Shown: one piece after another, positions 9,726 through 18,799 of the stretch
Layout: each line of letters starts with the position of its first letter
Position numbering within the stretch: position 1 is the stretch's first letter
Assembly: GCA_017442865.1 (NCBI GenBank)
Contig: JAFRXK010000067.1
Span: forward strand, 25,487 to 89,486
Direction: 5' to 3'
Source of the DNA: Lachnospiraceae bacterium
Lineage (GTDB): Bacteria > Bacillota > Clostridia > Lachnospirales > Lachnospiraceae
DNA: 64,000 nucleotides
Made by a program: the position numbers and the translations under genes
The notes under the pieces: model-generated
The model's input: the letters and a program-made list of their open reading frames with translations, nothing else
Told to the model about the DNA's origin: nothing
Database searches by the model: none

Positions 9726-9779
9726 GGGCATCGCAAAGCAGTTTTGAAAACAGACTGCTTTGCGATGCCCGTTTTTTTA
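9726..9779 (+). terminator. strong intrinsic terminator of fbp
   Basis: A perfect 17-bp stem (arms 9726-9742 and 9754-9770) with an 11-base loop is followed directly by a run of seven T. It ends the fbp transcript and isolates it from the ABC-transporter operon. Confidence 0.95.
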
Positions 9780-9907
9780 TATTAAAAATATTTTTTAAAA
9801 AAAGTTTTTTATTTAAGGATTATTTAATAATTTCTCCGCTATACTCGGTTTGCAGGAACATAAAGGATGTTTTTATGCTACAATAGGAACGAAAAGGGAG
9901 TGTATAT

Positions 9908-12277
9908 ATGATTTTTGATATTTTGAAACGTGATTTAAAACGCAAAAAGACTATGAATATAATTATCCTGCTGTTTGTCATTTTATCAGTAATGTTCATT
10001 TCTTCAAGCGTAAATAATCTTATATCCATAACTGGCTCGCTTGACAGTTTTTTTGACAAAGCAGGTGTAAGCGATTATGTCACCTTTGAAAGAAACGGCG
10101 GCAGTGTAATGGTTAAGGATGCTGTTAAAAATGCCGAGGGAATACAGCAGTTTAAACAGGAAGAATGTATTTTCCTGTCCAGCCGTGAATTCATCGGTCA
10201 CAAATCCCTTCTGGAGAACCAGAATGCTACTGCAAGTATTATCAGCTGTCTTTCTCACAAAATTGAGAATTATTTTGACAGCAACAATAATGAGATTATC
10301 CATGTAAATGATGGCGAAACCTACATTCGTCAATCTGACCTGGACAATAGCGGCGCAAAGGTAGGCGACAGTGTAAAACTGACCGTAGGCAATATCAGCC
10401 GGATTCTGACGGTAAAAGACACTCTTAAGGACGCCGTACTCGGCTCCCGCATGATGGGAAATGCAAGATATCTGATTTCCGAAAATGACTATAATGCATT
10501 TATGGAAGCGAAACCGCTTGAACCCAACCTTTTTTATATCAGCTTTATCGATACAGATGATATCGCGTCTTTGGAAAACGCAATAAATGACTGTGATACC
10601 ATAGTATTTAACGGAAAGCGCTCTATGTTCAGTTTTACATATATTTTAGAAATGGTTATTGTTGGCATTCTGCTTGTTGTAAGCATTGCATTGATTATTA
10701 TTGCGGTCATAACCCTGCGCTTTACCATAGGTTTTACACTCAGCGAAGAATACCGCCAGATTGGAATTATGAAAGCAATAGGCATTACCAACCGTAGAAT
10801 CCGCTCCCTGTATCTTATAAAGTACATGTTTATCGCCATTTTCGGAGCTGTTATCGGGTTTTTCCTTTCAATACCATTTGGAAGCATGCTGCTTAATGCA
10901 GTATCAAGCAGTATTGTAATGGATAATAATAACAGGCTTTTGTATGGTATTTTATGTGCTATTGCCGTAGTCGGAATTATACTTGCCTTCTGTTTTCTCA
11001 GCACAGGAAGAATTAAAAGCTTTACTCCGGTGGATGCCATACGAAGCGGGACAACAGGCGAGCGTTACAAGAAAAAGAGCGTTATCAGCCTTAGCAAAAG
11101 TCATGCCCGTCCTATATTTTTCATGGCGGTAAATGATATCCTCAGCAGTCCGAAACGCTTTTTAATTATGCTTTTTACCTTCTTTGTAGGCATCTCCATT
11201 CTCATGGTCTGTCTGAATGTCTCTTCAACATTACAAAGCAGAAAGCTGCTCAGCTGGATTAATATGGCGGATTGTGATTTGGCAATCTGTGAAAACGGAG
11301 CCGTAGAAAAATATCTGGTTGAAGACGGGAGAGATAAACTGTTACATAGAATTGATGATATTAAGACTGCTCTTAAGAATAATAATTGGGAAGCCGAGTG
11401 TTTTATTGAAACACTCACAGGTGTTCTGATTAAATACAATAATATTACCATTAAGACTCGCGGCGTTGAAGGTATTAACATAAGTCCTGAAGAGTATGTA
11501 TATCTTGAAGGCAGTGCACCTCAAAATAAGAATGAAATCGCAGTATCTTATTTAGTTGCAGACAAGCTTGGTACTTCTATCGGTGATACGGTCCTGCTCA
11601 CTATTGGAAATGAAGAGGTCGAGTGTATGATTACGGCAACATATCAGACCATGATGACTATGGGCGATAATATTCGTGTTTATCCCGGTCAGACCTTCAG
11701 TTATGATAAACTTGTCGGTTTAAACGAGGTACAGGTTCGCTTTAAAGATAAGCCAAATGCGGCAGAGATTAAAAGGCGTATCAGCATAATTAAAGAGCTG
11801 TTTCCCGATGACAAGGTTATGAATGCCGGTGAATATGTAAATTACTGCACAGGCACTGTTAGCGATGTTGTTCACAGCGTTGCCATGCTGCTGCTGCCGA
11901 TTATTATTCTGATTAATATTCTGGTTGCGGTTCTTATGGAAAAAAGCTTCATTACCAAGGAGCGCGGAGAAATTGCAATGCTCAAAGCTGTCGGCTTTAA
12001 AAACATCTCAATCATCATCTGGCAGACATTCCGAATAGGAATTGTAATGATATCTGCGGTATTGCTTTCAGTCGCACTTTCACACCCTGTCAGCAGATTG
12101 TCAACAGGCTTTATCTTTCAAATGATGGGGGCAAAGAACATTATTTTTGATACCGATACATTTAAAACCTTTATCATATACCCTGCAATCATATTTGCGG
12201 CAACCGTCTTCAGTGTATTTTTAACCGCACTTGGAATCCGCAGCGTAAGCTCTAGTGAAATTAATTCTATAGAATAA
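9908..12277 (+). CDS. ABC transporter permease with two FtsX/MacB-like halves
   Basis: 789 residues. An N-terminal helix (about 16-36) is followed by an extracytoplasmic domain and three helices (about 245-360). A second, similar half begins with a helix near 420, has a long external domain (about 445-650), and ends with three helices (about 665-780). Both halves carry FtsX-like EEYRQIGIMKAIG and KERGEIAMLKAVG motifs. Such permeases drive mechanotransmission or efflux of peptides, antibiotics or lipoproteins rather than simple import. It is the first gene of a four-gene operon with an ATPase, response regulator and kinase, an arrangement common for antimicrobial-peptide sensing and resistance. 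The ligand is unknown. Confidence 0.9.
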   Translation: MIFDILKRDLKRKKTMNIIILLFVILSVMFISSSVNNLISITGSLDSFFDKAGVSDYVTFERNGGSVMVKDAVKNAEGIQQFKQEECIFLSSREFIGHKSLLENQNATASIISCLSHKIENYFDSNNNEIIHVNDGETYIRQSDLDNSGAKVGDSVKLTVGNISRILTVKDTLKDAVLGSRMMGNARYLISENDYNAFMEAKPLEPNLFYISFIDTDDIASLENAINDCDTIVFNGKRSMFSFTYILEMVIVGILLVVSIALIIIAVITLRFTIGFTLSEEYRQIGIMKAIGITNRRIRSLYLIKYMFIAIFGAVIGFFLSIPFGSMLLNAVSSSIVMDNNNRLLYGILCAIAVVGIILAFCFLSTGRIKSFTPVDAIRSGTTGERYKKKSVISLSKSHARPIFFMAVNDILSSPKRFLIMLFTFFVGISILMVCLNVSSTLQSRKLLSWINMADCDLAICENGAVEKYLVEDGRDKLLHRIDDIKTALKNNNWEAECFIETLTGVLIKYNNITIKTRGVEGINISPEEYVYLEGSAPQNKNEIAVSYLVADKLGTSIGDTVLLTIGNEEVECMITATYQTMMTMGDNIRVYPGQTFSYDKLVGLNEVQVRFKDKPNAAEIKRRISIIKELFPDDKVMNAGEYVNYCTGTVSDVVHSVAMLLLPIIILINILVAVLMEKSFITKERGEIAMLKAVGFKNISIIIWQTFRIGIVMISAVLLSVALSHPVSRLSTGFIFQMMGAKNIIFDTDTFKTFIIYPAIIFAATVFSVFLTALGIRSVSSSEINSIE

Positions 12278-12288
12278 GGAGAATAACA

Positions 12289-13044
12289 ATGGCTAAAATT
12301 CTTGAGGTTAATGACCTTTGTAAAACATATATCACAAATAAAAGACAGAACAATGTTCTGCGTAACGTCAGCTTTTCAATTGAAAAAGGCGAAATGGTGG
12401 CCATTATGGGACCATCGGGCTCCGGTAAATCCACCATGCTTTATACTGTATCCGGCATGGACAGTTTAACCGCCGGCAGGGTTTTATTTGACGGCAGGGA
12501 TATATCTGCCATGAAGCCAAATGAGCTTGCTGCACTCAGGCTTGACGAGATGGGCTTTATTTTTCAGCAGATGTATATGCTCAAAAATCTGAGCATACTT
12601 GACAACATAATTTTACCGGCGCGACAGTCAAAATCCGGTAATCTCTCAGCAAAAGAAAAGCTTGAACGCGGCAAGGCGCTTATGCGCAAGCTGGGAATCA
12701 TTGAAATTGCCGACAATGACATCAACGAAGTTTCTGGAGGCCAGCTGCAAAGAGCATGTATCTGCCGCAGTATGATTAACTCTCCAAAAATTATTTTTGC
12801 CGATGAGCCGACAGGTGCGCTCAACCGCCAAAGCTCCAACGAAGTAATGAATGAGCTGTGTAAAATCAATGCAGAAGGCACCACAATCCTGTTGGTGACT
12901 CACGATATAAAGGTTGCCGCCAAATGCTCAAGAGTTTTCTTCATCGTTGACGGTAACATTAAGGGAGAGTATAATTTAGTCGGAACCGACGAAAGAGCCA
13001 ATGAACGAGCTTTAAACAACTGGCTGCTTGAAATGGGCTGGTAA
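12289..13044 (+). CDS. ABC transporter ATP-binding protein (MacB/LolD type)
   Basis: 251 residues. Walker A is GPSGSGKST (41-49), the signature is VSGGQLQRA, Walker B is IIFADEPTGALN and the switch histidine is in LVTHD. The sequence groups with LolD/MacB/BceA-type ATPases that pair with FtsX-like permeases, here the gene 11 bases upstream. The product should energise that permease at the inner face of the membrane. AAGGAG precedes the ATG. Confidence 0.95.
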   Translation: MAKILEVNDLCKTYITNKRQNNVLRNVSFSIEKGEMVAIMGPSGSGKSTMLYTVSGMDSLTAGRVLFDGRDISAMKPNELAALRLDEMGFIFQQMYMLKNLSILDNIILPARQSKSGNLSAKEKLERGKALMRKLGIIEIADNDINEVSGGQLQRACICRSMINSPKIIFADEPTGALNRQSSNEVMNELCKINAEGTTILLVTHDIKVAAKCSRVFFIVDGNIKGEYNLVGTDERANERALNNWLLEMGW

Positions 13045-13072
13045 TACTGTGAGAAAAGGAGGCGCCTGACAA

Positions 13073-13738
13073 ATGACCGATATATTAGTCGTGGAGGATA
13101 ATCTTGAAATGGCAACGCTGCTTTGCGATTTTCTTAAGGCGGAGGGATATTCAACCATGCATTGTCCTGATGGCAAAAGCGCCTTAAATGCTTTTGAACA
13201 AAGCAGTGCCAGGCTTGTAATTCTTGATATTATGCTGCCGGGGCTTGACGGTTTCGGTGTATGCCGTAAAATCCGCGAGAAAGCCAACACGCCGATTATA
13301 ATTGTCAGCGCAAAAATAGAAAAGGACGACAAGCTAAACGGTCTGATTTTGGGCGCAGATGACTATATTGAAAAGCCTTACGATATTGATATACTGCTCG
13401 CAAAGATTAAAGGCATTTTTACAAGACGTTATCAGAGCGATATTATATCTGATGGATTTTTAAAAATTGATAAAAACAAAAGACTTGCGTATAAAGACGG
13501 CTTTCCGCTTGAACTGACACAAAAAGAATTTGACTTGCTGCTCCTGCTTATGGAGAACTCGGGCAAAACACTTAATAAGGATTTCCTGTTCAATCAAATC
13601 TGGGGCTTCGACAGTTATTCCGAACCGCAGACTCTGACTGTACATATAAAATGGCTGAGGCAGAAAATAGAAGCCAACGCCAAAAAACCGATTCATATTA
13701 TAACAGTCTGGGGCGTTGGCTACCGTTACGAGAGGTAA
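13073..13738 (+). CDS. OmpR/PhoB-family response regulator
   Basis: 221 residues. The receiver domain shows the acidic pair E8-D9, the phospho-acceptor D52 (VILDIMLPG), and the conserved lysine in YIEKPYD. The C-terminal winged helix (from about 125) ends with the typical GVGYRYE. It should be phosphorylated by the kinase encoded next, whose ATG lies 2 bases after this stop. It probably controls the adjacent ABC transporter. AGGAGGCG precedes the start. Confidence 0.95.
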   Translation: MTDILVVEDNLEMATLLCDFLKAEGYSTMHCPDGKSALNAFEQSSARLVILDIMLPGLDGFGVCRKIREKANTPIIIVSAKIEKDDKLNGLILGADDYIEKPYDIDILLAKIKGIFTRRYQSDIISDGFLKIDKNKRLAYKDGFPLELTQKEFDLLLLLMENSGKTLNKDFLFNQIWGFDSYSEPQTLTVHIKWLRQKIEANAKKPIHIITVWGVGYRYER

Positions 13739-13740
13739 AT

Positions 13741-14961
13741 ATGAAAAGCTATCTGAAATTTACGATTACAGTTATTATTTTATTAGCACTGGTATTTCTT
13801 GGTGCAAATATTATTCTCAGGGCATCGTATAATGAGATTAATGGCCGCCCTTATCGTGTTGAAGCTGAAAGAATTGCAGCAAAAATTGAAAAAGGCGAGG
13901 ATTACAGTCTTTCAGAATACAGCTATATTACAAATATTGAAGCTGTGGATGAAGGCTTTAAATACGGCAACAGCGATTATCTTGTTAAGGAAATAGACGG
14001 AAGGCTCTATCGTTTTGATTATACATATCTCGCAGATAAAAGCTATGAATTAAGGATGTTTAACATATGCTTCGGCATAGTTGCTGTATTTGCCCTTGCT
14101 CTGTTATCATTTGTTTATTTCAAAATAATCCGTCCGTTTAAAAAATTCAGCGATTACCCTGTGGAGCTTGCCAAGGGCAATCTTACCGCTCCTTTAAAGG
14201 ACAGCAAAAATAAATATTTCGGTAAATTTTTATGGGGACTTGACCTTCTGCGCGAAAAGCTTGAAAGCCGTAAGGCCTCTGAGCTTGCCCTGCAAAAACA
14301 GAATAAAACCATGATCCTCTCGCTTTCACATGACATAAACACTCCTCTCGGCGTCATTGAGCTGTATGCAAAGGCGCTTGAAAAAGGCCTGTACAAGGAC
14401 GAGCAAAAAAAGCTTGTGATTGCACAAAGTATTAATGCCAAATGCGAGGAAATCCGTGGCTATGTTAATGATATTGTCAAAACCTCAAGTGAAAATTTCT
14501 TGAATTTAGAAGTAAATAATAATGAATTTTATTTGTCTTCACTTATGGATAATATAAAAGCATTTTATACTGACAAGCTGGAGCTTCTGAAAATCAATTT
14601 CACCATCGACCGTTTTCCGGACTGTATATTATCCGGTGATTTTGACAGAAGCACTGAAGTATTGCAAAACATAATTGAAAATGCCGTCAAATATGGTGAC
14701 GGCAAAGAAATCTGTATATGTTTTTCAAGAGAAGATGACTGCCAGCTTGTACACATCCGCAACACCGGCTGCACGCTGAGTGATAACGAGCTTCCGCACA
14801 TATTCGACAGCTTCTGGCGAGGTTCAAATGTCGGAAGCAACAGCGGCAGCGGTCTTGGGCTGTACATCTGCCGCAGTCTGATGCACAAAATGAACGGAGA
14901 TATTTATGCTGAAATTAACGGCAGTGATATGTCCGTTACTGTTGTTTTTGCTGTTTCATAA
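13741..14961 (+). CDS. two-component sensor histidine kinase
   Basis: 406 residues. Helices at about 8-27 and 108-128 bound an external sensor loop of about 80 residues. A HAMP-like linker follows, then HisKA with phospho-accepting H197 (SLSHDINTPLG), and an HATPase_c domain (ENAVKYGDG; GSGLGLYICRSL). The start was set at the ATG preceded by GAGAGG rather than the longer in-frame extension into the regulator gene. The pair with the regulator and ABC genes suggests sensing of an envelope stress or peptide. The gene converges with the BASS transporter, leaving a 9-base gap and no visible terminator. Confidence 0.93.
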   Translation: MKSYLKFTITVIILLALVFLGANIILRASYNEINGRPYRVEAERIAAKIEKGEDYSLSEYSYITNIEAVDEGFKYGNSDYLVKEIDGRLYRFDYTYLADKSYELRMFNICFGIVAVFALALLSFVYFKIIRPFKKFSDYPVELAKGNLTAPLKDSKNKYFGKFLWGLDLLREKLESRKASELALQKQNKTMILSLSHDINTPLGVIELYAKALEKGLYKDEQKKLVIAQSINAKCEEIRGYVNDIVKTSSENFLNLEVNNNEFYLSSLMDNIKAFYTDKLELLKINFTIDRFPDCILSGDFDRSTEVLQNIIENAVKYGDGKEICICFSREDDCQLVHIRNTGCTLSDNELPHIFDSFWRGSNVGSNSGSGLGLYICRSLMHKMNGDIYAEINGSDMSVTVVFAVS

Positions 14962-14970
14962 TTTACAAAA

Positions 14971-15924
14971 TCAATTATCTGCGCCGTCCTTTTTATCTCC
15001 ATTCGGAATTCTTCTGAAGATTCCGGCAAGTATAGCGCCCGAAATATTATGCCATACGGAGAATATCGCGCCCGGAACCGTTGCCATGGCAAGTGTAGGA
15101 AATGCATTTGCTGCAAGTGTCGTGGCAAGCCCGGAATTCTGCATACCGATTTCAATGGCAACCGCCTTCTTCCTCGGTATATCCATTTTGAACAAAACGC
15201 CCACCAGATAGCCGCACAGATAGCCTAAAAGGTTGTGCAGTATTACAATTGCAAATATAACCGCACCGGTAGAAAGAATCTTCTCGCTGTTGTGGGAGAC
15301 GACTGCTGCCACAATAAGACAGATGGCCGTTACCGACACAGACGGCAGCGCATCCTTGACCTTCTGCGTATATTTTCCGAAAAGCATGTTAATCAGTATA
15401 CCGAGTCCTATAGGAATAATAACCACCTGAATGATTGAAATAAACATTGCTTTCACATCAACATTTACTGATGTCCTGAGGAAAAGATATGTAAGCGCCG
15501 GTGTAAGGAATGGAGCAAGCAGCGTATTGACGCTTGTCATGCCTACGGACAGTGCAGTATCTCCCTTTGAAAGATATGTAATTACATTGCTTGACGTTCC
15601 GCCCGGGCAGGTTCCTACCAAAATCACACCTACCAGCAGCTCGTTGCTTAAGCCAAATAATTTTCCAAGAAGGAACGCCAGCAGAGGCATAAAAAGAAAC
15701 TGTGCGATACAGCCTGTCAATATATCCTTCGGGCGTGAAAACACTACCGCAAAATCGCTGAATTTCATTGTAAGCCCCATGCCGAACATCACTATCATCA
15801 AAAGATAATTAATCCAGCCTGTCTGAATCCACAGACATGTTTTTGGGAAAAAGAGTGCAAGTGCGGCAATAACCAGCACTATCCATGCCATATACTTTCC
15901 TATAATTTCACTTGTTTTTTTCAT
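14971..15924 (-). CDS. BASS-family sodium:organic acid symporter
   Basis: 317 residues with about ten hydrophobic helices. It has BASS (PF01758) hallmarks: GMGLTMKFSDF near residue 45, the cation-site loop GTCPGGTSSNVITYLSKG, and GMQNSGLATTLA near the C-terminus. Members carry bile acids, pantothenate, ketopantoate or 2-oxo acids with Na+; the bacterial YocS-like group is functionally mixed, so no substrate is assigned. The start was moved to the ATG with AAAGGA 8 bases upstream, dropping 15 residues. It lies 47 bases downstream of another transporter on the same strand. Confidence 0.88.
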   Translation of the reverse strand: MKKTSEIIGKYMAWIVLVIAALALFFPKTCLWIQTGWINYLLMIVMFGMGLTMKFSDFAVVFSRPKDILTGCIAQFLFMPLLAFLLGKLFGLSNELLVGVILVGTCPGGTSSNVITYLSKGDTALSVGMTSVNTLLAPFLTPALTYLFLRTSVNVDVKAMFISIIQVVIIPIGLGILINMLFGKYTQKVKDALPSVSVTAICLIVAAVVSHNSEKILSTGAVIFAIVILHNLLGYLCGYLVGVLFKMDIPRKKAVAIEIGMQNSGLATTLAANAFPTLAMATVPGAIFSVWHNISGAILAGIFRRIPNGDKKDGADN

Positions 15925-15971
15925 AAGCCCAGTCCTTTCAGTTAAAAATATAATCTTACTCACAAACACGA

Positions 15972-17099
15972 TTAAATATACACATACATCGCCGCCGTCA
16001 TTATAAACAGCATACCAAAATTAAATGCGGAAAACTCTCTTATATACGACCATGTCATCTTAGGATTGTACTTCGTATATTCCCTGAAGGTGATAAGGCT
16101 CGCAAGCGACGCAATGAGCGTACCGACACCGCCGATATTTACGCCGATAAGCAGCTGTCTGTAATCCGTCGTAAACTGAGACAAAAGAATTGCCGACGGC
16201 ACGTTGCTTATAAGCTGGCAGGATATTACGCTGAACAAAAGCGTGCTTTTATCAAGCAGAAGGCTGAATATCTCTCTGACAATTCCTATTCTTGCCATAT
16301 TGCCTGCAAACACAAAGAATGAAACAAATGTCATAAGCAGCGGATAATCCACCATCCTAAGCGCCCTTCTATCCACAAACAAAAGCACCGCCGGAATAAC
16401 TATCAGTCCGATATAATAAGGTATCCACCTGAACACAATAATGATTGCAAGCGCAAAAAGCACCGAATACAGCACCGCCCTTTTCGGGTCAAGCTTTGTT
16501 CCGTCATCCTCTATCACAAGCTCCTCTTTCTTTACAAACAGACAGCAAACCGTGATAAGAACCACCGCAATAATAAACGGCACCGACATTATCTTCACAA
16601 ACTCCTCGTTTGGTATGTTGAACTTCGTATATAAATAAAGGTTCTGCGGATTGCCGAACGGCGTGAGCATACCGCCGAGATTTGCCGCTATATTCTGCAT
16701 TATAAATGTAAACGCCATATACTTCTGCTTCTTCGTTGTGCTTAGCACATAATAGCCGAGCGGCAGAAAAGTAAGCAGCGCCATATCATTTGCAATAAGC
16801 ATCGATCCAATGAATGTTATGTACACAAGCGCCAGTATCGACATTCTGGTATTTTTGAAATACTTAACTATATTTTTCGCAAGAATATAAAAGAAATTAA
16901 TATTTTTGAATGCACATACCACTGCCAGTACGCAAAACAGACACGCAAGCGTCTTGCAATCAAAATACCCCAGATACTCCTTATCCGGCGGCACTATAAA
17001 GCTTGTAATAATTGCCGCTAAAACCGCAATCGTAAGCACCATATTTCTTTTCGCAAATCTTAATGCCTTTTTAACAAAACCGACCATTCTTATCTTCAT
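15972..17099 (-). CDS. anion transporter of the ArsB/NhaD (citrate transporter-like) superfamily
   Basis: About 375 residues, nearly all hydrophobic, with around ten helices. Segments such as LGGMLTPFGNPQNLYLYTKF and SNVPSAILLSQF match the paired re-entrant signatures of the ion transporter superfamily (SLC13, CitM, NhaD). In this family they bind Na+ and the anion. The substrate is unknown; dicarboxylate, sulfate and arsenite are all possible. A start six codons downstream of the first ATG is preferred because AAGGA lies 8 bases before it. A short GC-rich hairpin (17123-17142) sits in the leader. Confidence 0.82.
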   Translation of the reverse strand: MKIRMVGFVKKALRFAKRNMVLTIAVLAAIITSFIVPPDKEYLGYFDCKTLACLFCVLAVVCAFKNINFFYILAKNIVKYFKNTRMSILALVYITFIGSMLIANDMALLTFLPLGYYVLSTTKKQKYMAFTFIMQNIAANLGGMLTPFGNPQNLYLYTKFNIPNEEFVKIMSVPFIIAVVLITVCCLFVKKEELVIEDDGTKLDPKRAVLYSVLFALAIIIVFRWIPYYIGLIVIPAVLLFVDRRALRMVDYPLLMTFVSFFVFAGNMARIGIVREIFSLLLDKSTLLFSVISCQLISNVPSAILLSQFTTDYRQLLIGVNIGGVGTLIASLASLITFREYTKYNPKMTWSYIREFSAFNFGMLFIMTAAMYVYI

Positions 17100-17122
17100 C
17101 ACAATCTTCCTTCGCATTATTA

Positions 17123-17150
17123 ATGCCTGCTTATGCAGGCAGATTTTTTC
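17123..17150. other. 7-bp hairpin in the leader of the anion transporter gene
   Basis: TGCCTGC-TTAT-GCAGGCA lies just upstream of the transporter start and on the plus strand is followed by six T. A second inverted repeat (GTGAGCTG / CAGCTCAC) lies at about 17166-17188. Both are in the 176-base gap after the AAA-ATPase stop, so they could end that gene's transcript or shape the transporter leader. Confidence 0.4.
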
Positions 17151-17293
17151 TCATAACGCACTTATGTGAGCTGCCTCAGACAGCTCACACAAACTTTGTA
17201 ATTCCAGATAACAATTATTAATCTAAACTTATGTTTCGTCAAGAGGTGATTTTAAAAATGATGTAATATTTAAAATTAAATTTGTCAAATAAT

Positions 17294-18094
17294 CTATCTT
17301 TCAAGGAGCTGCTTTAAAAAATAATCACGATTGTTTATAAACATCTCCGTAACCTGATAGCTGTCGGTATCTTCATATTCACATTCATGAATACATCCGC
17401 CGTCAAAGGATAATATCTTCGCATTCGGGACGCCTAAAAGTATAGGCGAGTGGCTGGCTATTATAAACTGTGCACCAAGAGCAGCCAGTCTGTCAATCTC
17501 CACAAGAAGCGTAAGCTGACGCTGTACAGAAAGCGCTGCCTCCGGCTCATCCAGAAGATATATTCCCTCACGCGCAAAGCTGCCCTGCACAAGCGCAAGA
17601 AAGCTCTCTCCATGAGACTGCTCATGAAATGACTTTCCTCCGTAATTTGCGTAAAAAACCTCCGGCGAATCCCCGTCGCGATACTCCTCTGCCTTGCTGG
17701 CAACATTATAAAAGCTCTCCGCCCTTAAGAAAAAGCCATTCTTCGGCTTTCTAAAGCCCTTCACAAGCTTTACCGCCTCATGAAGCTCTGAGTGTGAATT
17801 ATAGGTTGAGAAATTATAATTCTTCGTTCCGCCCTCCGGGTTAAACCCGTAAGCAACTGCAATCGCCTCAAGAAGTGTTGATTTTCCGGAACCATTCTCA
17901 CCCGCAAAAAAAGTAATGTTGCTGTCAAAGCAAAGCGGTCCTTCAAACTGAATTGCCTCAATGCCGCGCAAATAACTGTTGTGTGATATCCTGCTCCAGT
18001 CAATACTGACCTGCCTTATAAATCTGTCGTTCATGCTTTCCATCTGTAAGTCAAACCCCCCAGTAAACTCGTCCGCCAGGCACTTTACTCGCAT
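17294..18094 (-). CDS. RecF/ABC-like predicted AAA ATPase
   Basis: Up to 266 residues with an ABC-type nucleotide site: Walker A GENGSGKST (65-73), a signature-like EQSHGESFLAL, Walker B IYLLDEPEAALS, and the switch FIIASHSPIL. It resembles the stand-alone predicted ATPases of COG3910, cytosolic proteins of unknown role. The true start is uncertain: neither the outermost ATG nor the in-frame ATGs at 18043 and 18034 has a strong ribosome site. It follows the TOPRIM gene on the same strand by about 27 bases, so it may belong to that transcript. That does not prove a shared function, because the family is also common alone. Confidence 0.82.
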   Translation of the reverse strand: MRVKCLADEFTGGFDLQMESMNDRFIRQVSIDWSRISHNSYLRGIEAIQFEGPLCFDSNITFFAGENGSGKSTLLEAIAVAYGFNPEGGTKNYNFSTYNSHSELHEAVKLVKGFRKPKNGFFLRAESFYNVASKAEEYRDGDSPEVFYANYGGKSFHEQSHGESFLALVQGSFAREGIYLLDEPEAALSVQRQLTLLVEIDRLAALGAQFIIASHSPILLGVPNAKILSFDGGCIHECEYEDTDSYQVTEMFINNRDYFLKQLLER

Positions 18095-18121
18095 AAATAA
18101 ATTTGTATCTATTTTTCAAGC

Positions 18122-18799
18122 TCACTGCTTAAAAATCATATTCATATTTGTGTGCCGTTTAAGTGAATTTTTATCTTTTATAATATAATCCCATGTCTGC
18201 TTATATGTACCCGGAACTGCCAGCTCCGGATTTGAAATAAAATCTATAAACTCTTTAACCTTCCCCTCATATTTTTCAGCAAAATCATCAGACAAAGCTT
18301 CTTTTTCCTCATCTGAAAAATCCTTAAGTTCATTATAGAGAACGTGCTCCAAATTACACGAATTATAAAACAGTCGATATTTAATACCATGCACCTTTCC
18401 GGTTGAATGAAGTTTTAGCATAATCTGTGCCTTGCATTCATTTCTTTTTATCAATGCTTCAACATTTGGTGCTTCGATGAAATCCTCATGATATCTGACA
18501 GCGTCATTGTCTGATTCCATCACACAGTCTTTTGTAAATGTGCCATCAGTATCAGCAATATGAATAATACGGATAAAATCATCCCATTGATAACCGTATC
18601 TGCTTCTCAGGCCATCAATCAATTTATCAATTCGTTTTAATACATTGTCTGTGGTTGTATTTTTATCAGAAGTAATATCTCCGTGTACTACTGCAAATTG
18701 AACTTCCTCTGACGAAAAAAATTCCTTTAATATGCCACCTAACGCATTTTCATCACTTGGACCTTCAACAATAACAGCAACAACCTTCTTTTCATTCAC
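18122..18799 (-). CDS. stand-alone TOPRIM-domain protein paired with an AAA ATPase
   Basis: 225 residues from a GTG start. The N-terminal strand and loop VVAVIVEGPSDE provide the TOPRIM glutamate (E12), and IIHIADTDGT provides the DxD pair (D83, D85), with a secondary motif VHGD between. TOPRIM proteins with this layout act as Mg-dependent nucleases or cleavage subunits in OLD/Gabija, RloB and PARIS AriB systems. I cannot assign one of those families by eye. Its GTG overlaps the ATPase stop by 8 bases, showing translational coupling, and GGAGG lies 10 bases upstream. The rest is charged and soluble. Most likely the effector half of an anti-phage or DNA-processing pair. Confidence 0.75.
   Translation of the reverse strand: MNEKKVVAVIVEGPSDENALGGILKEFFSSEEVQFAVVHGDITSDKNTTTDNVLKRIDKLIDGLRSRYGYQWDDFIRIIHIADTDGTFTKDCVMESDNDAVRYHEDFIEAPNVEALIKRNECKAQIMLKLHSTGKVHGIKYRLFYNSCNLEHVLYNELKDFSDEEKEALSDDFAEKYEGKVKEFIDFISNPELAVPGTYKQTWDYIIKDKNSLKRHTNMNMIFKQ

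Noticed and set aside
10534..11040. 168-codon minus-strand open frame
   Set aside because: Antisense to the FtsX-type permease; its hydrophobicity mirrors the membrane helices of the real gene.
17123..17150. Plus-strand terminator
   Set aside because: No plus-strand gene ends before it. It is kept only as a leader hairpin of the minus-strand transporter.
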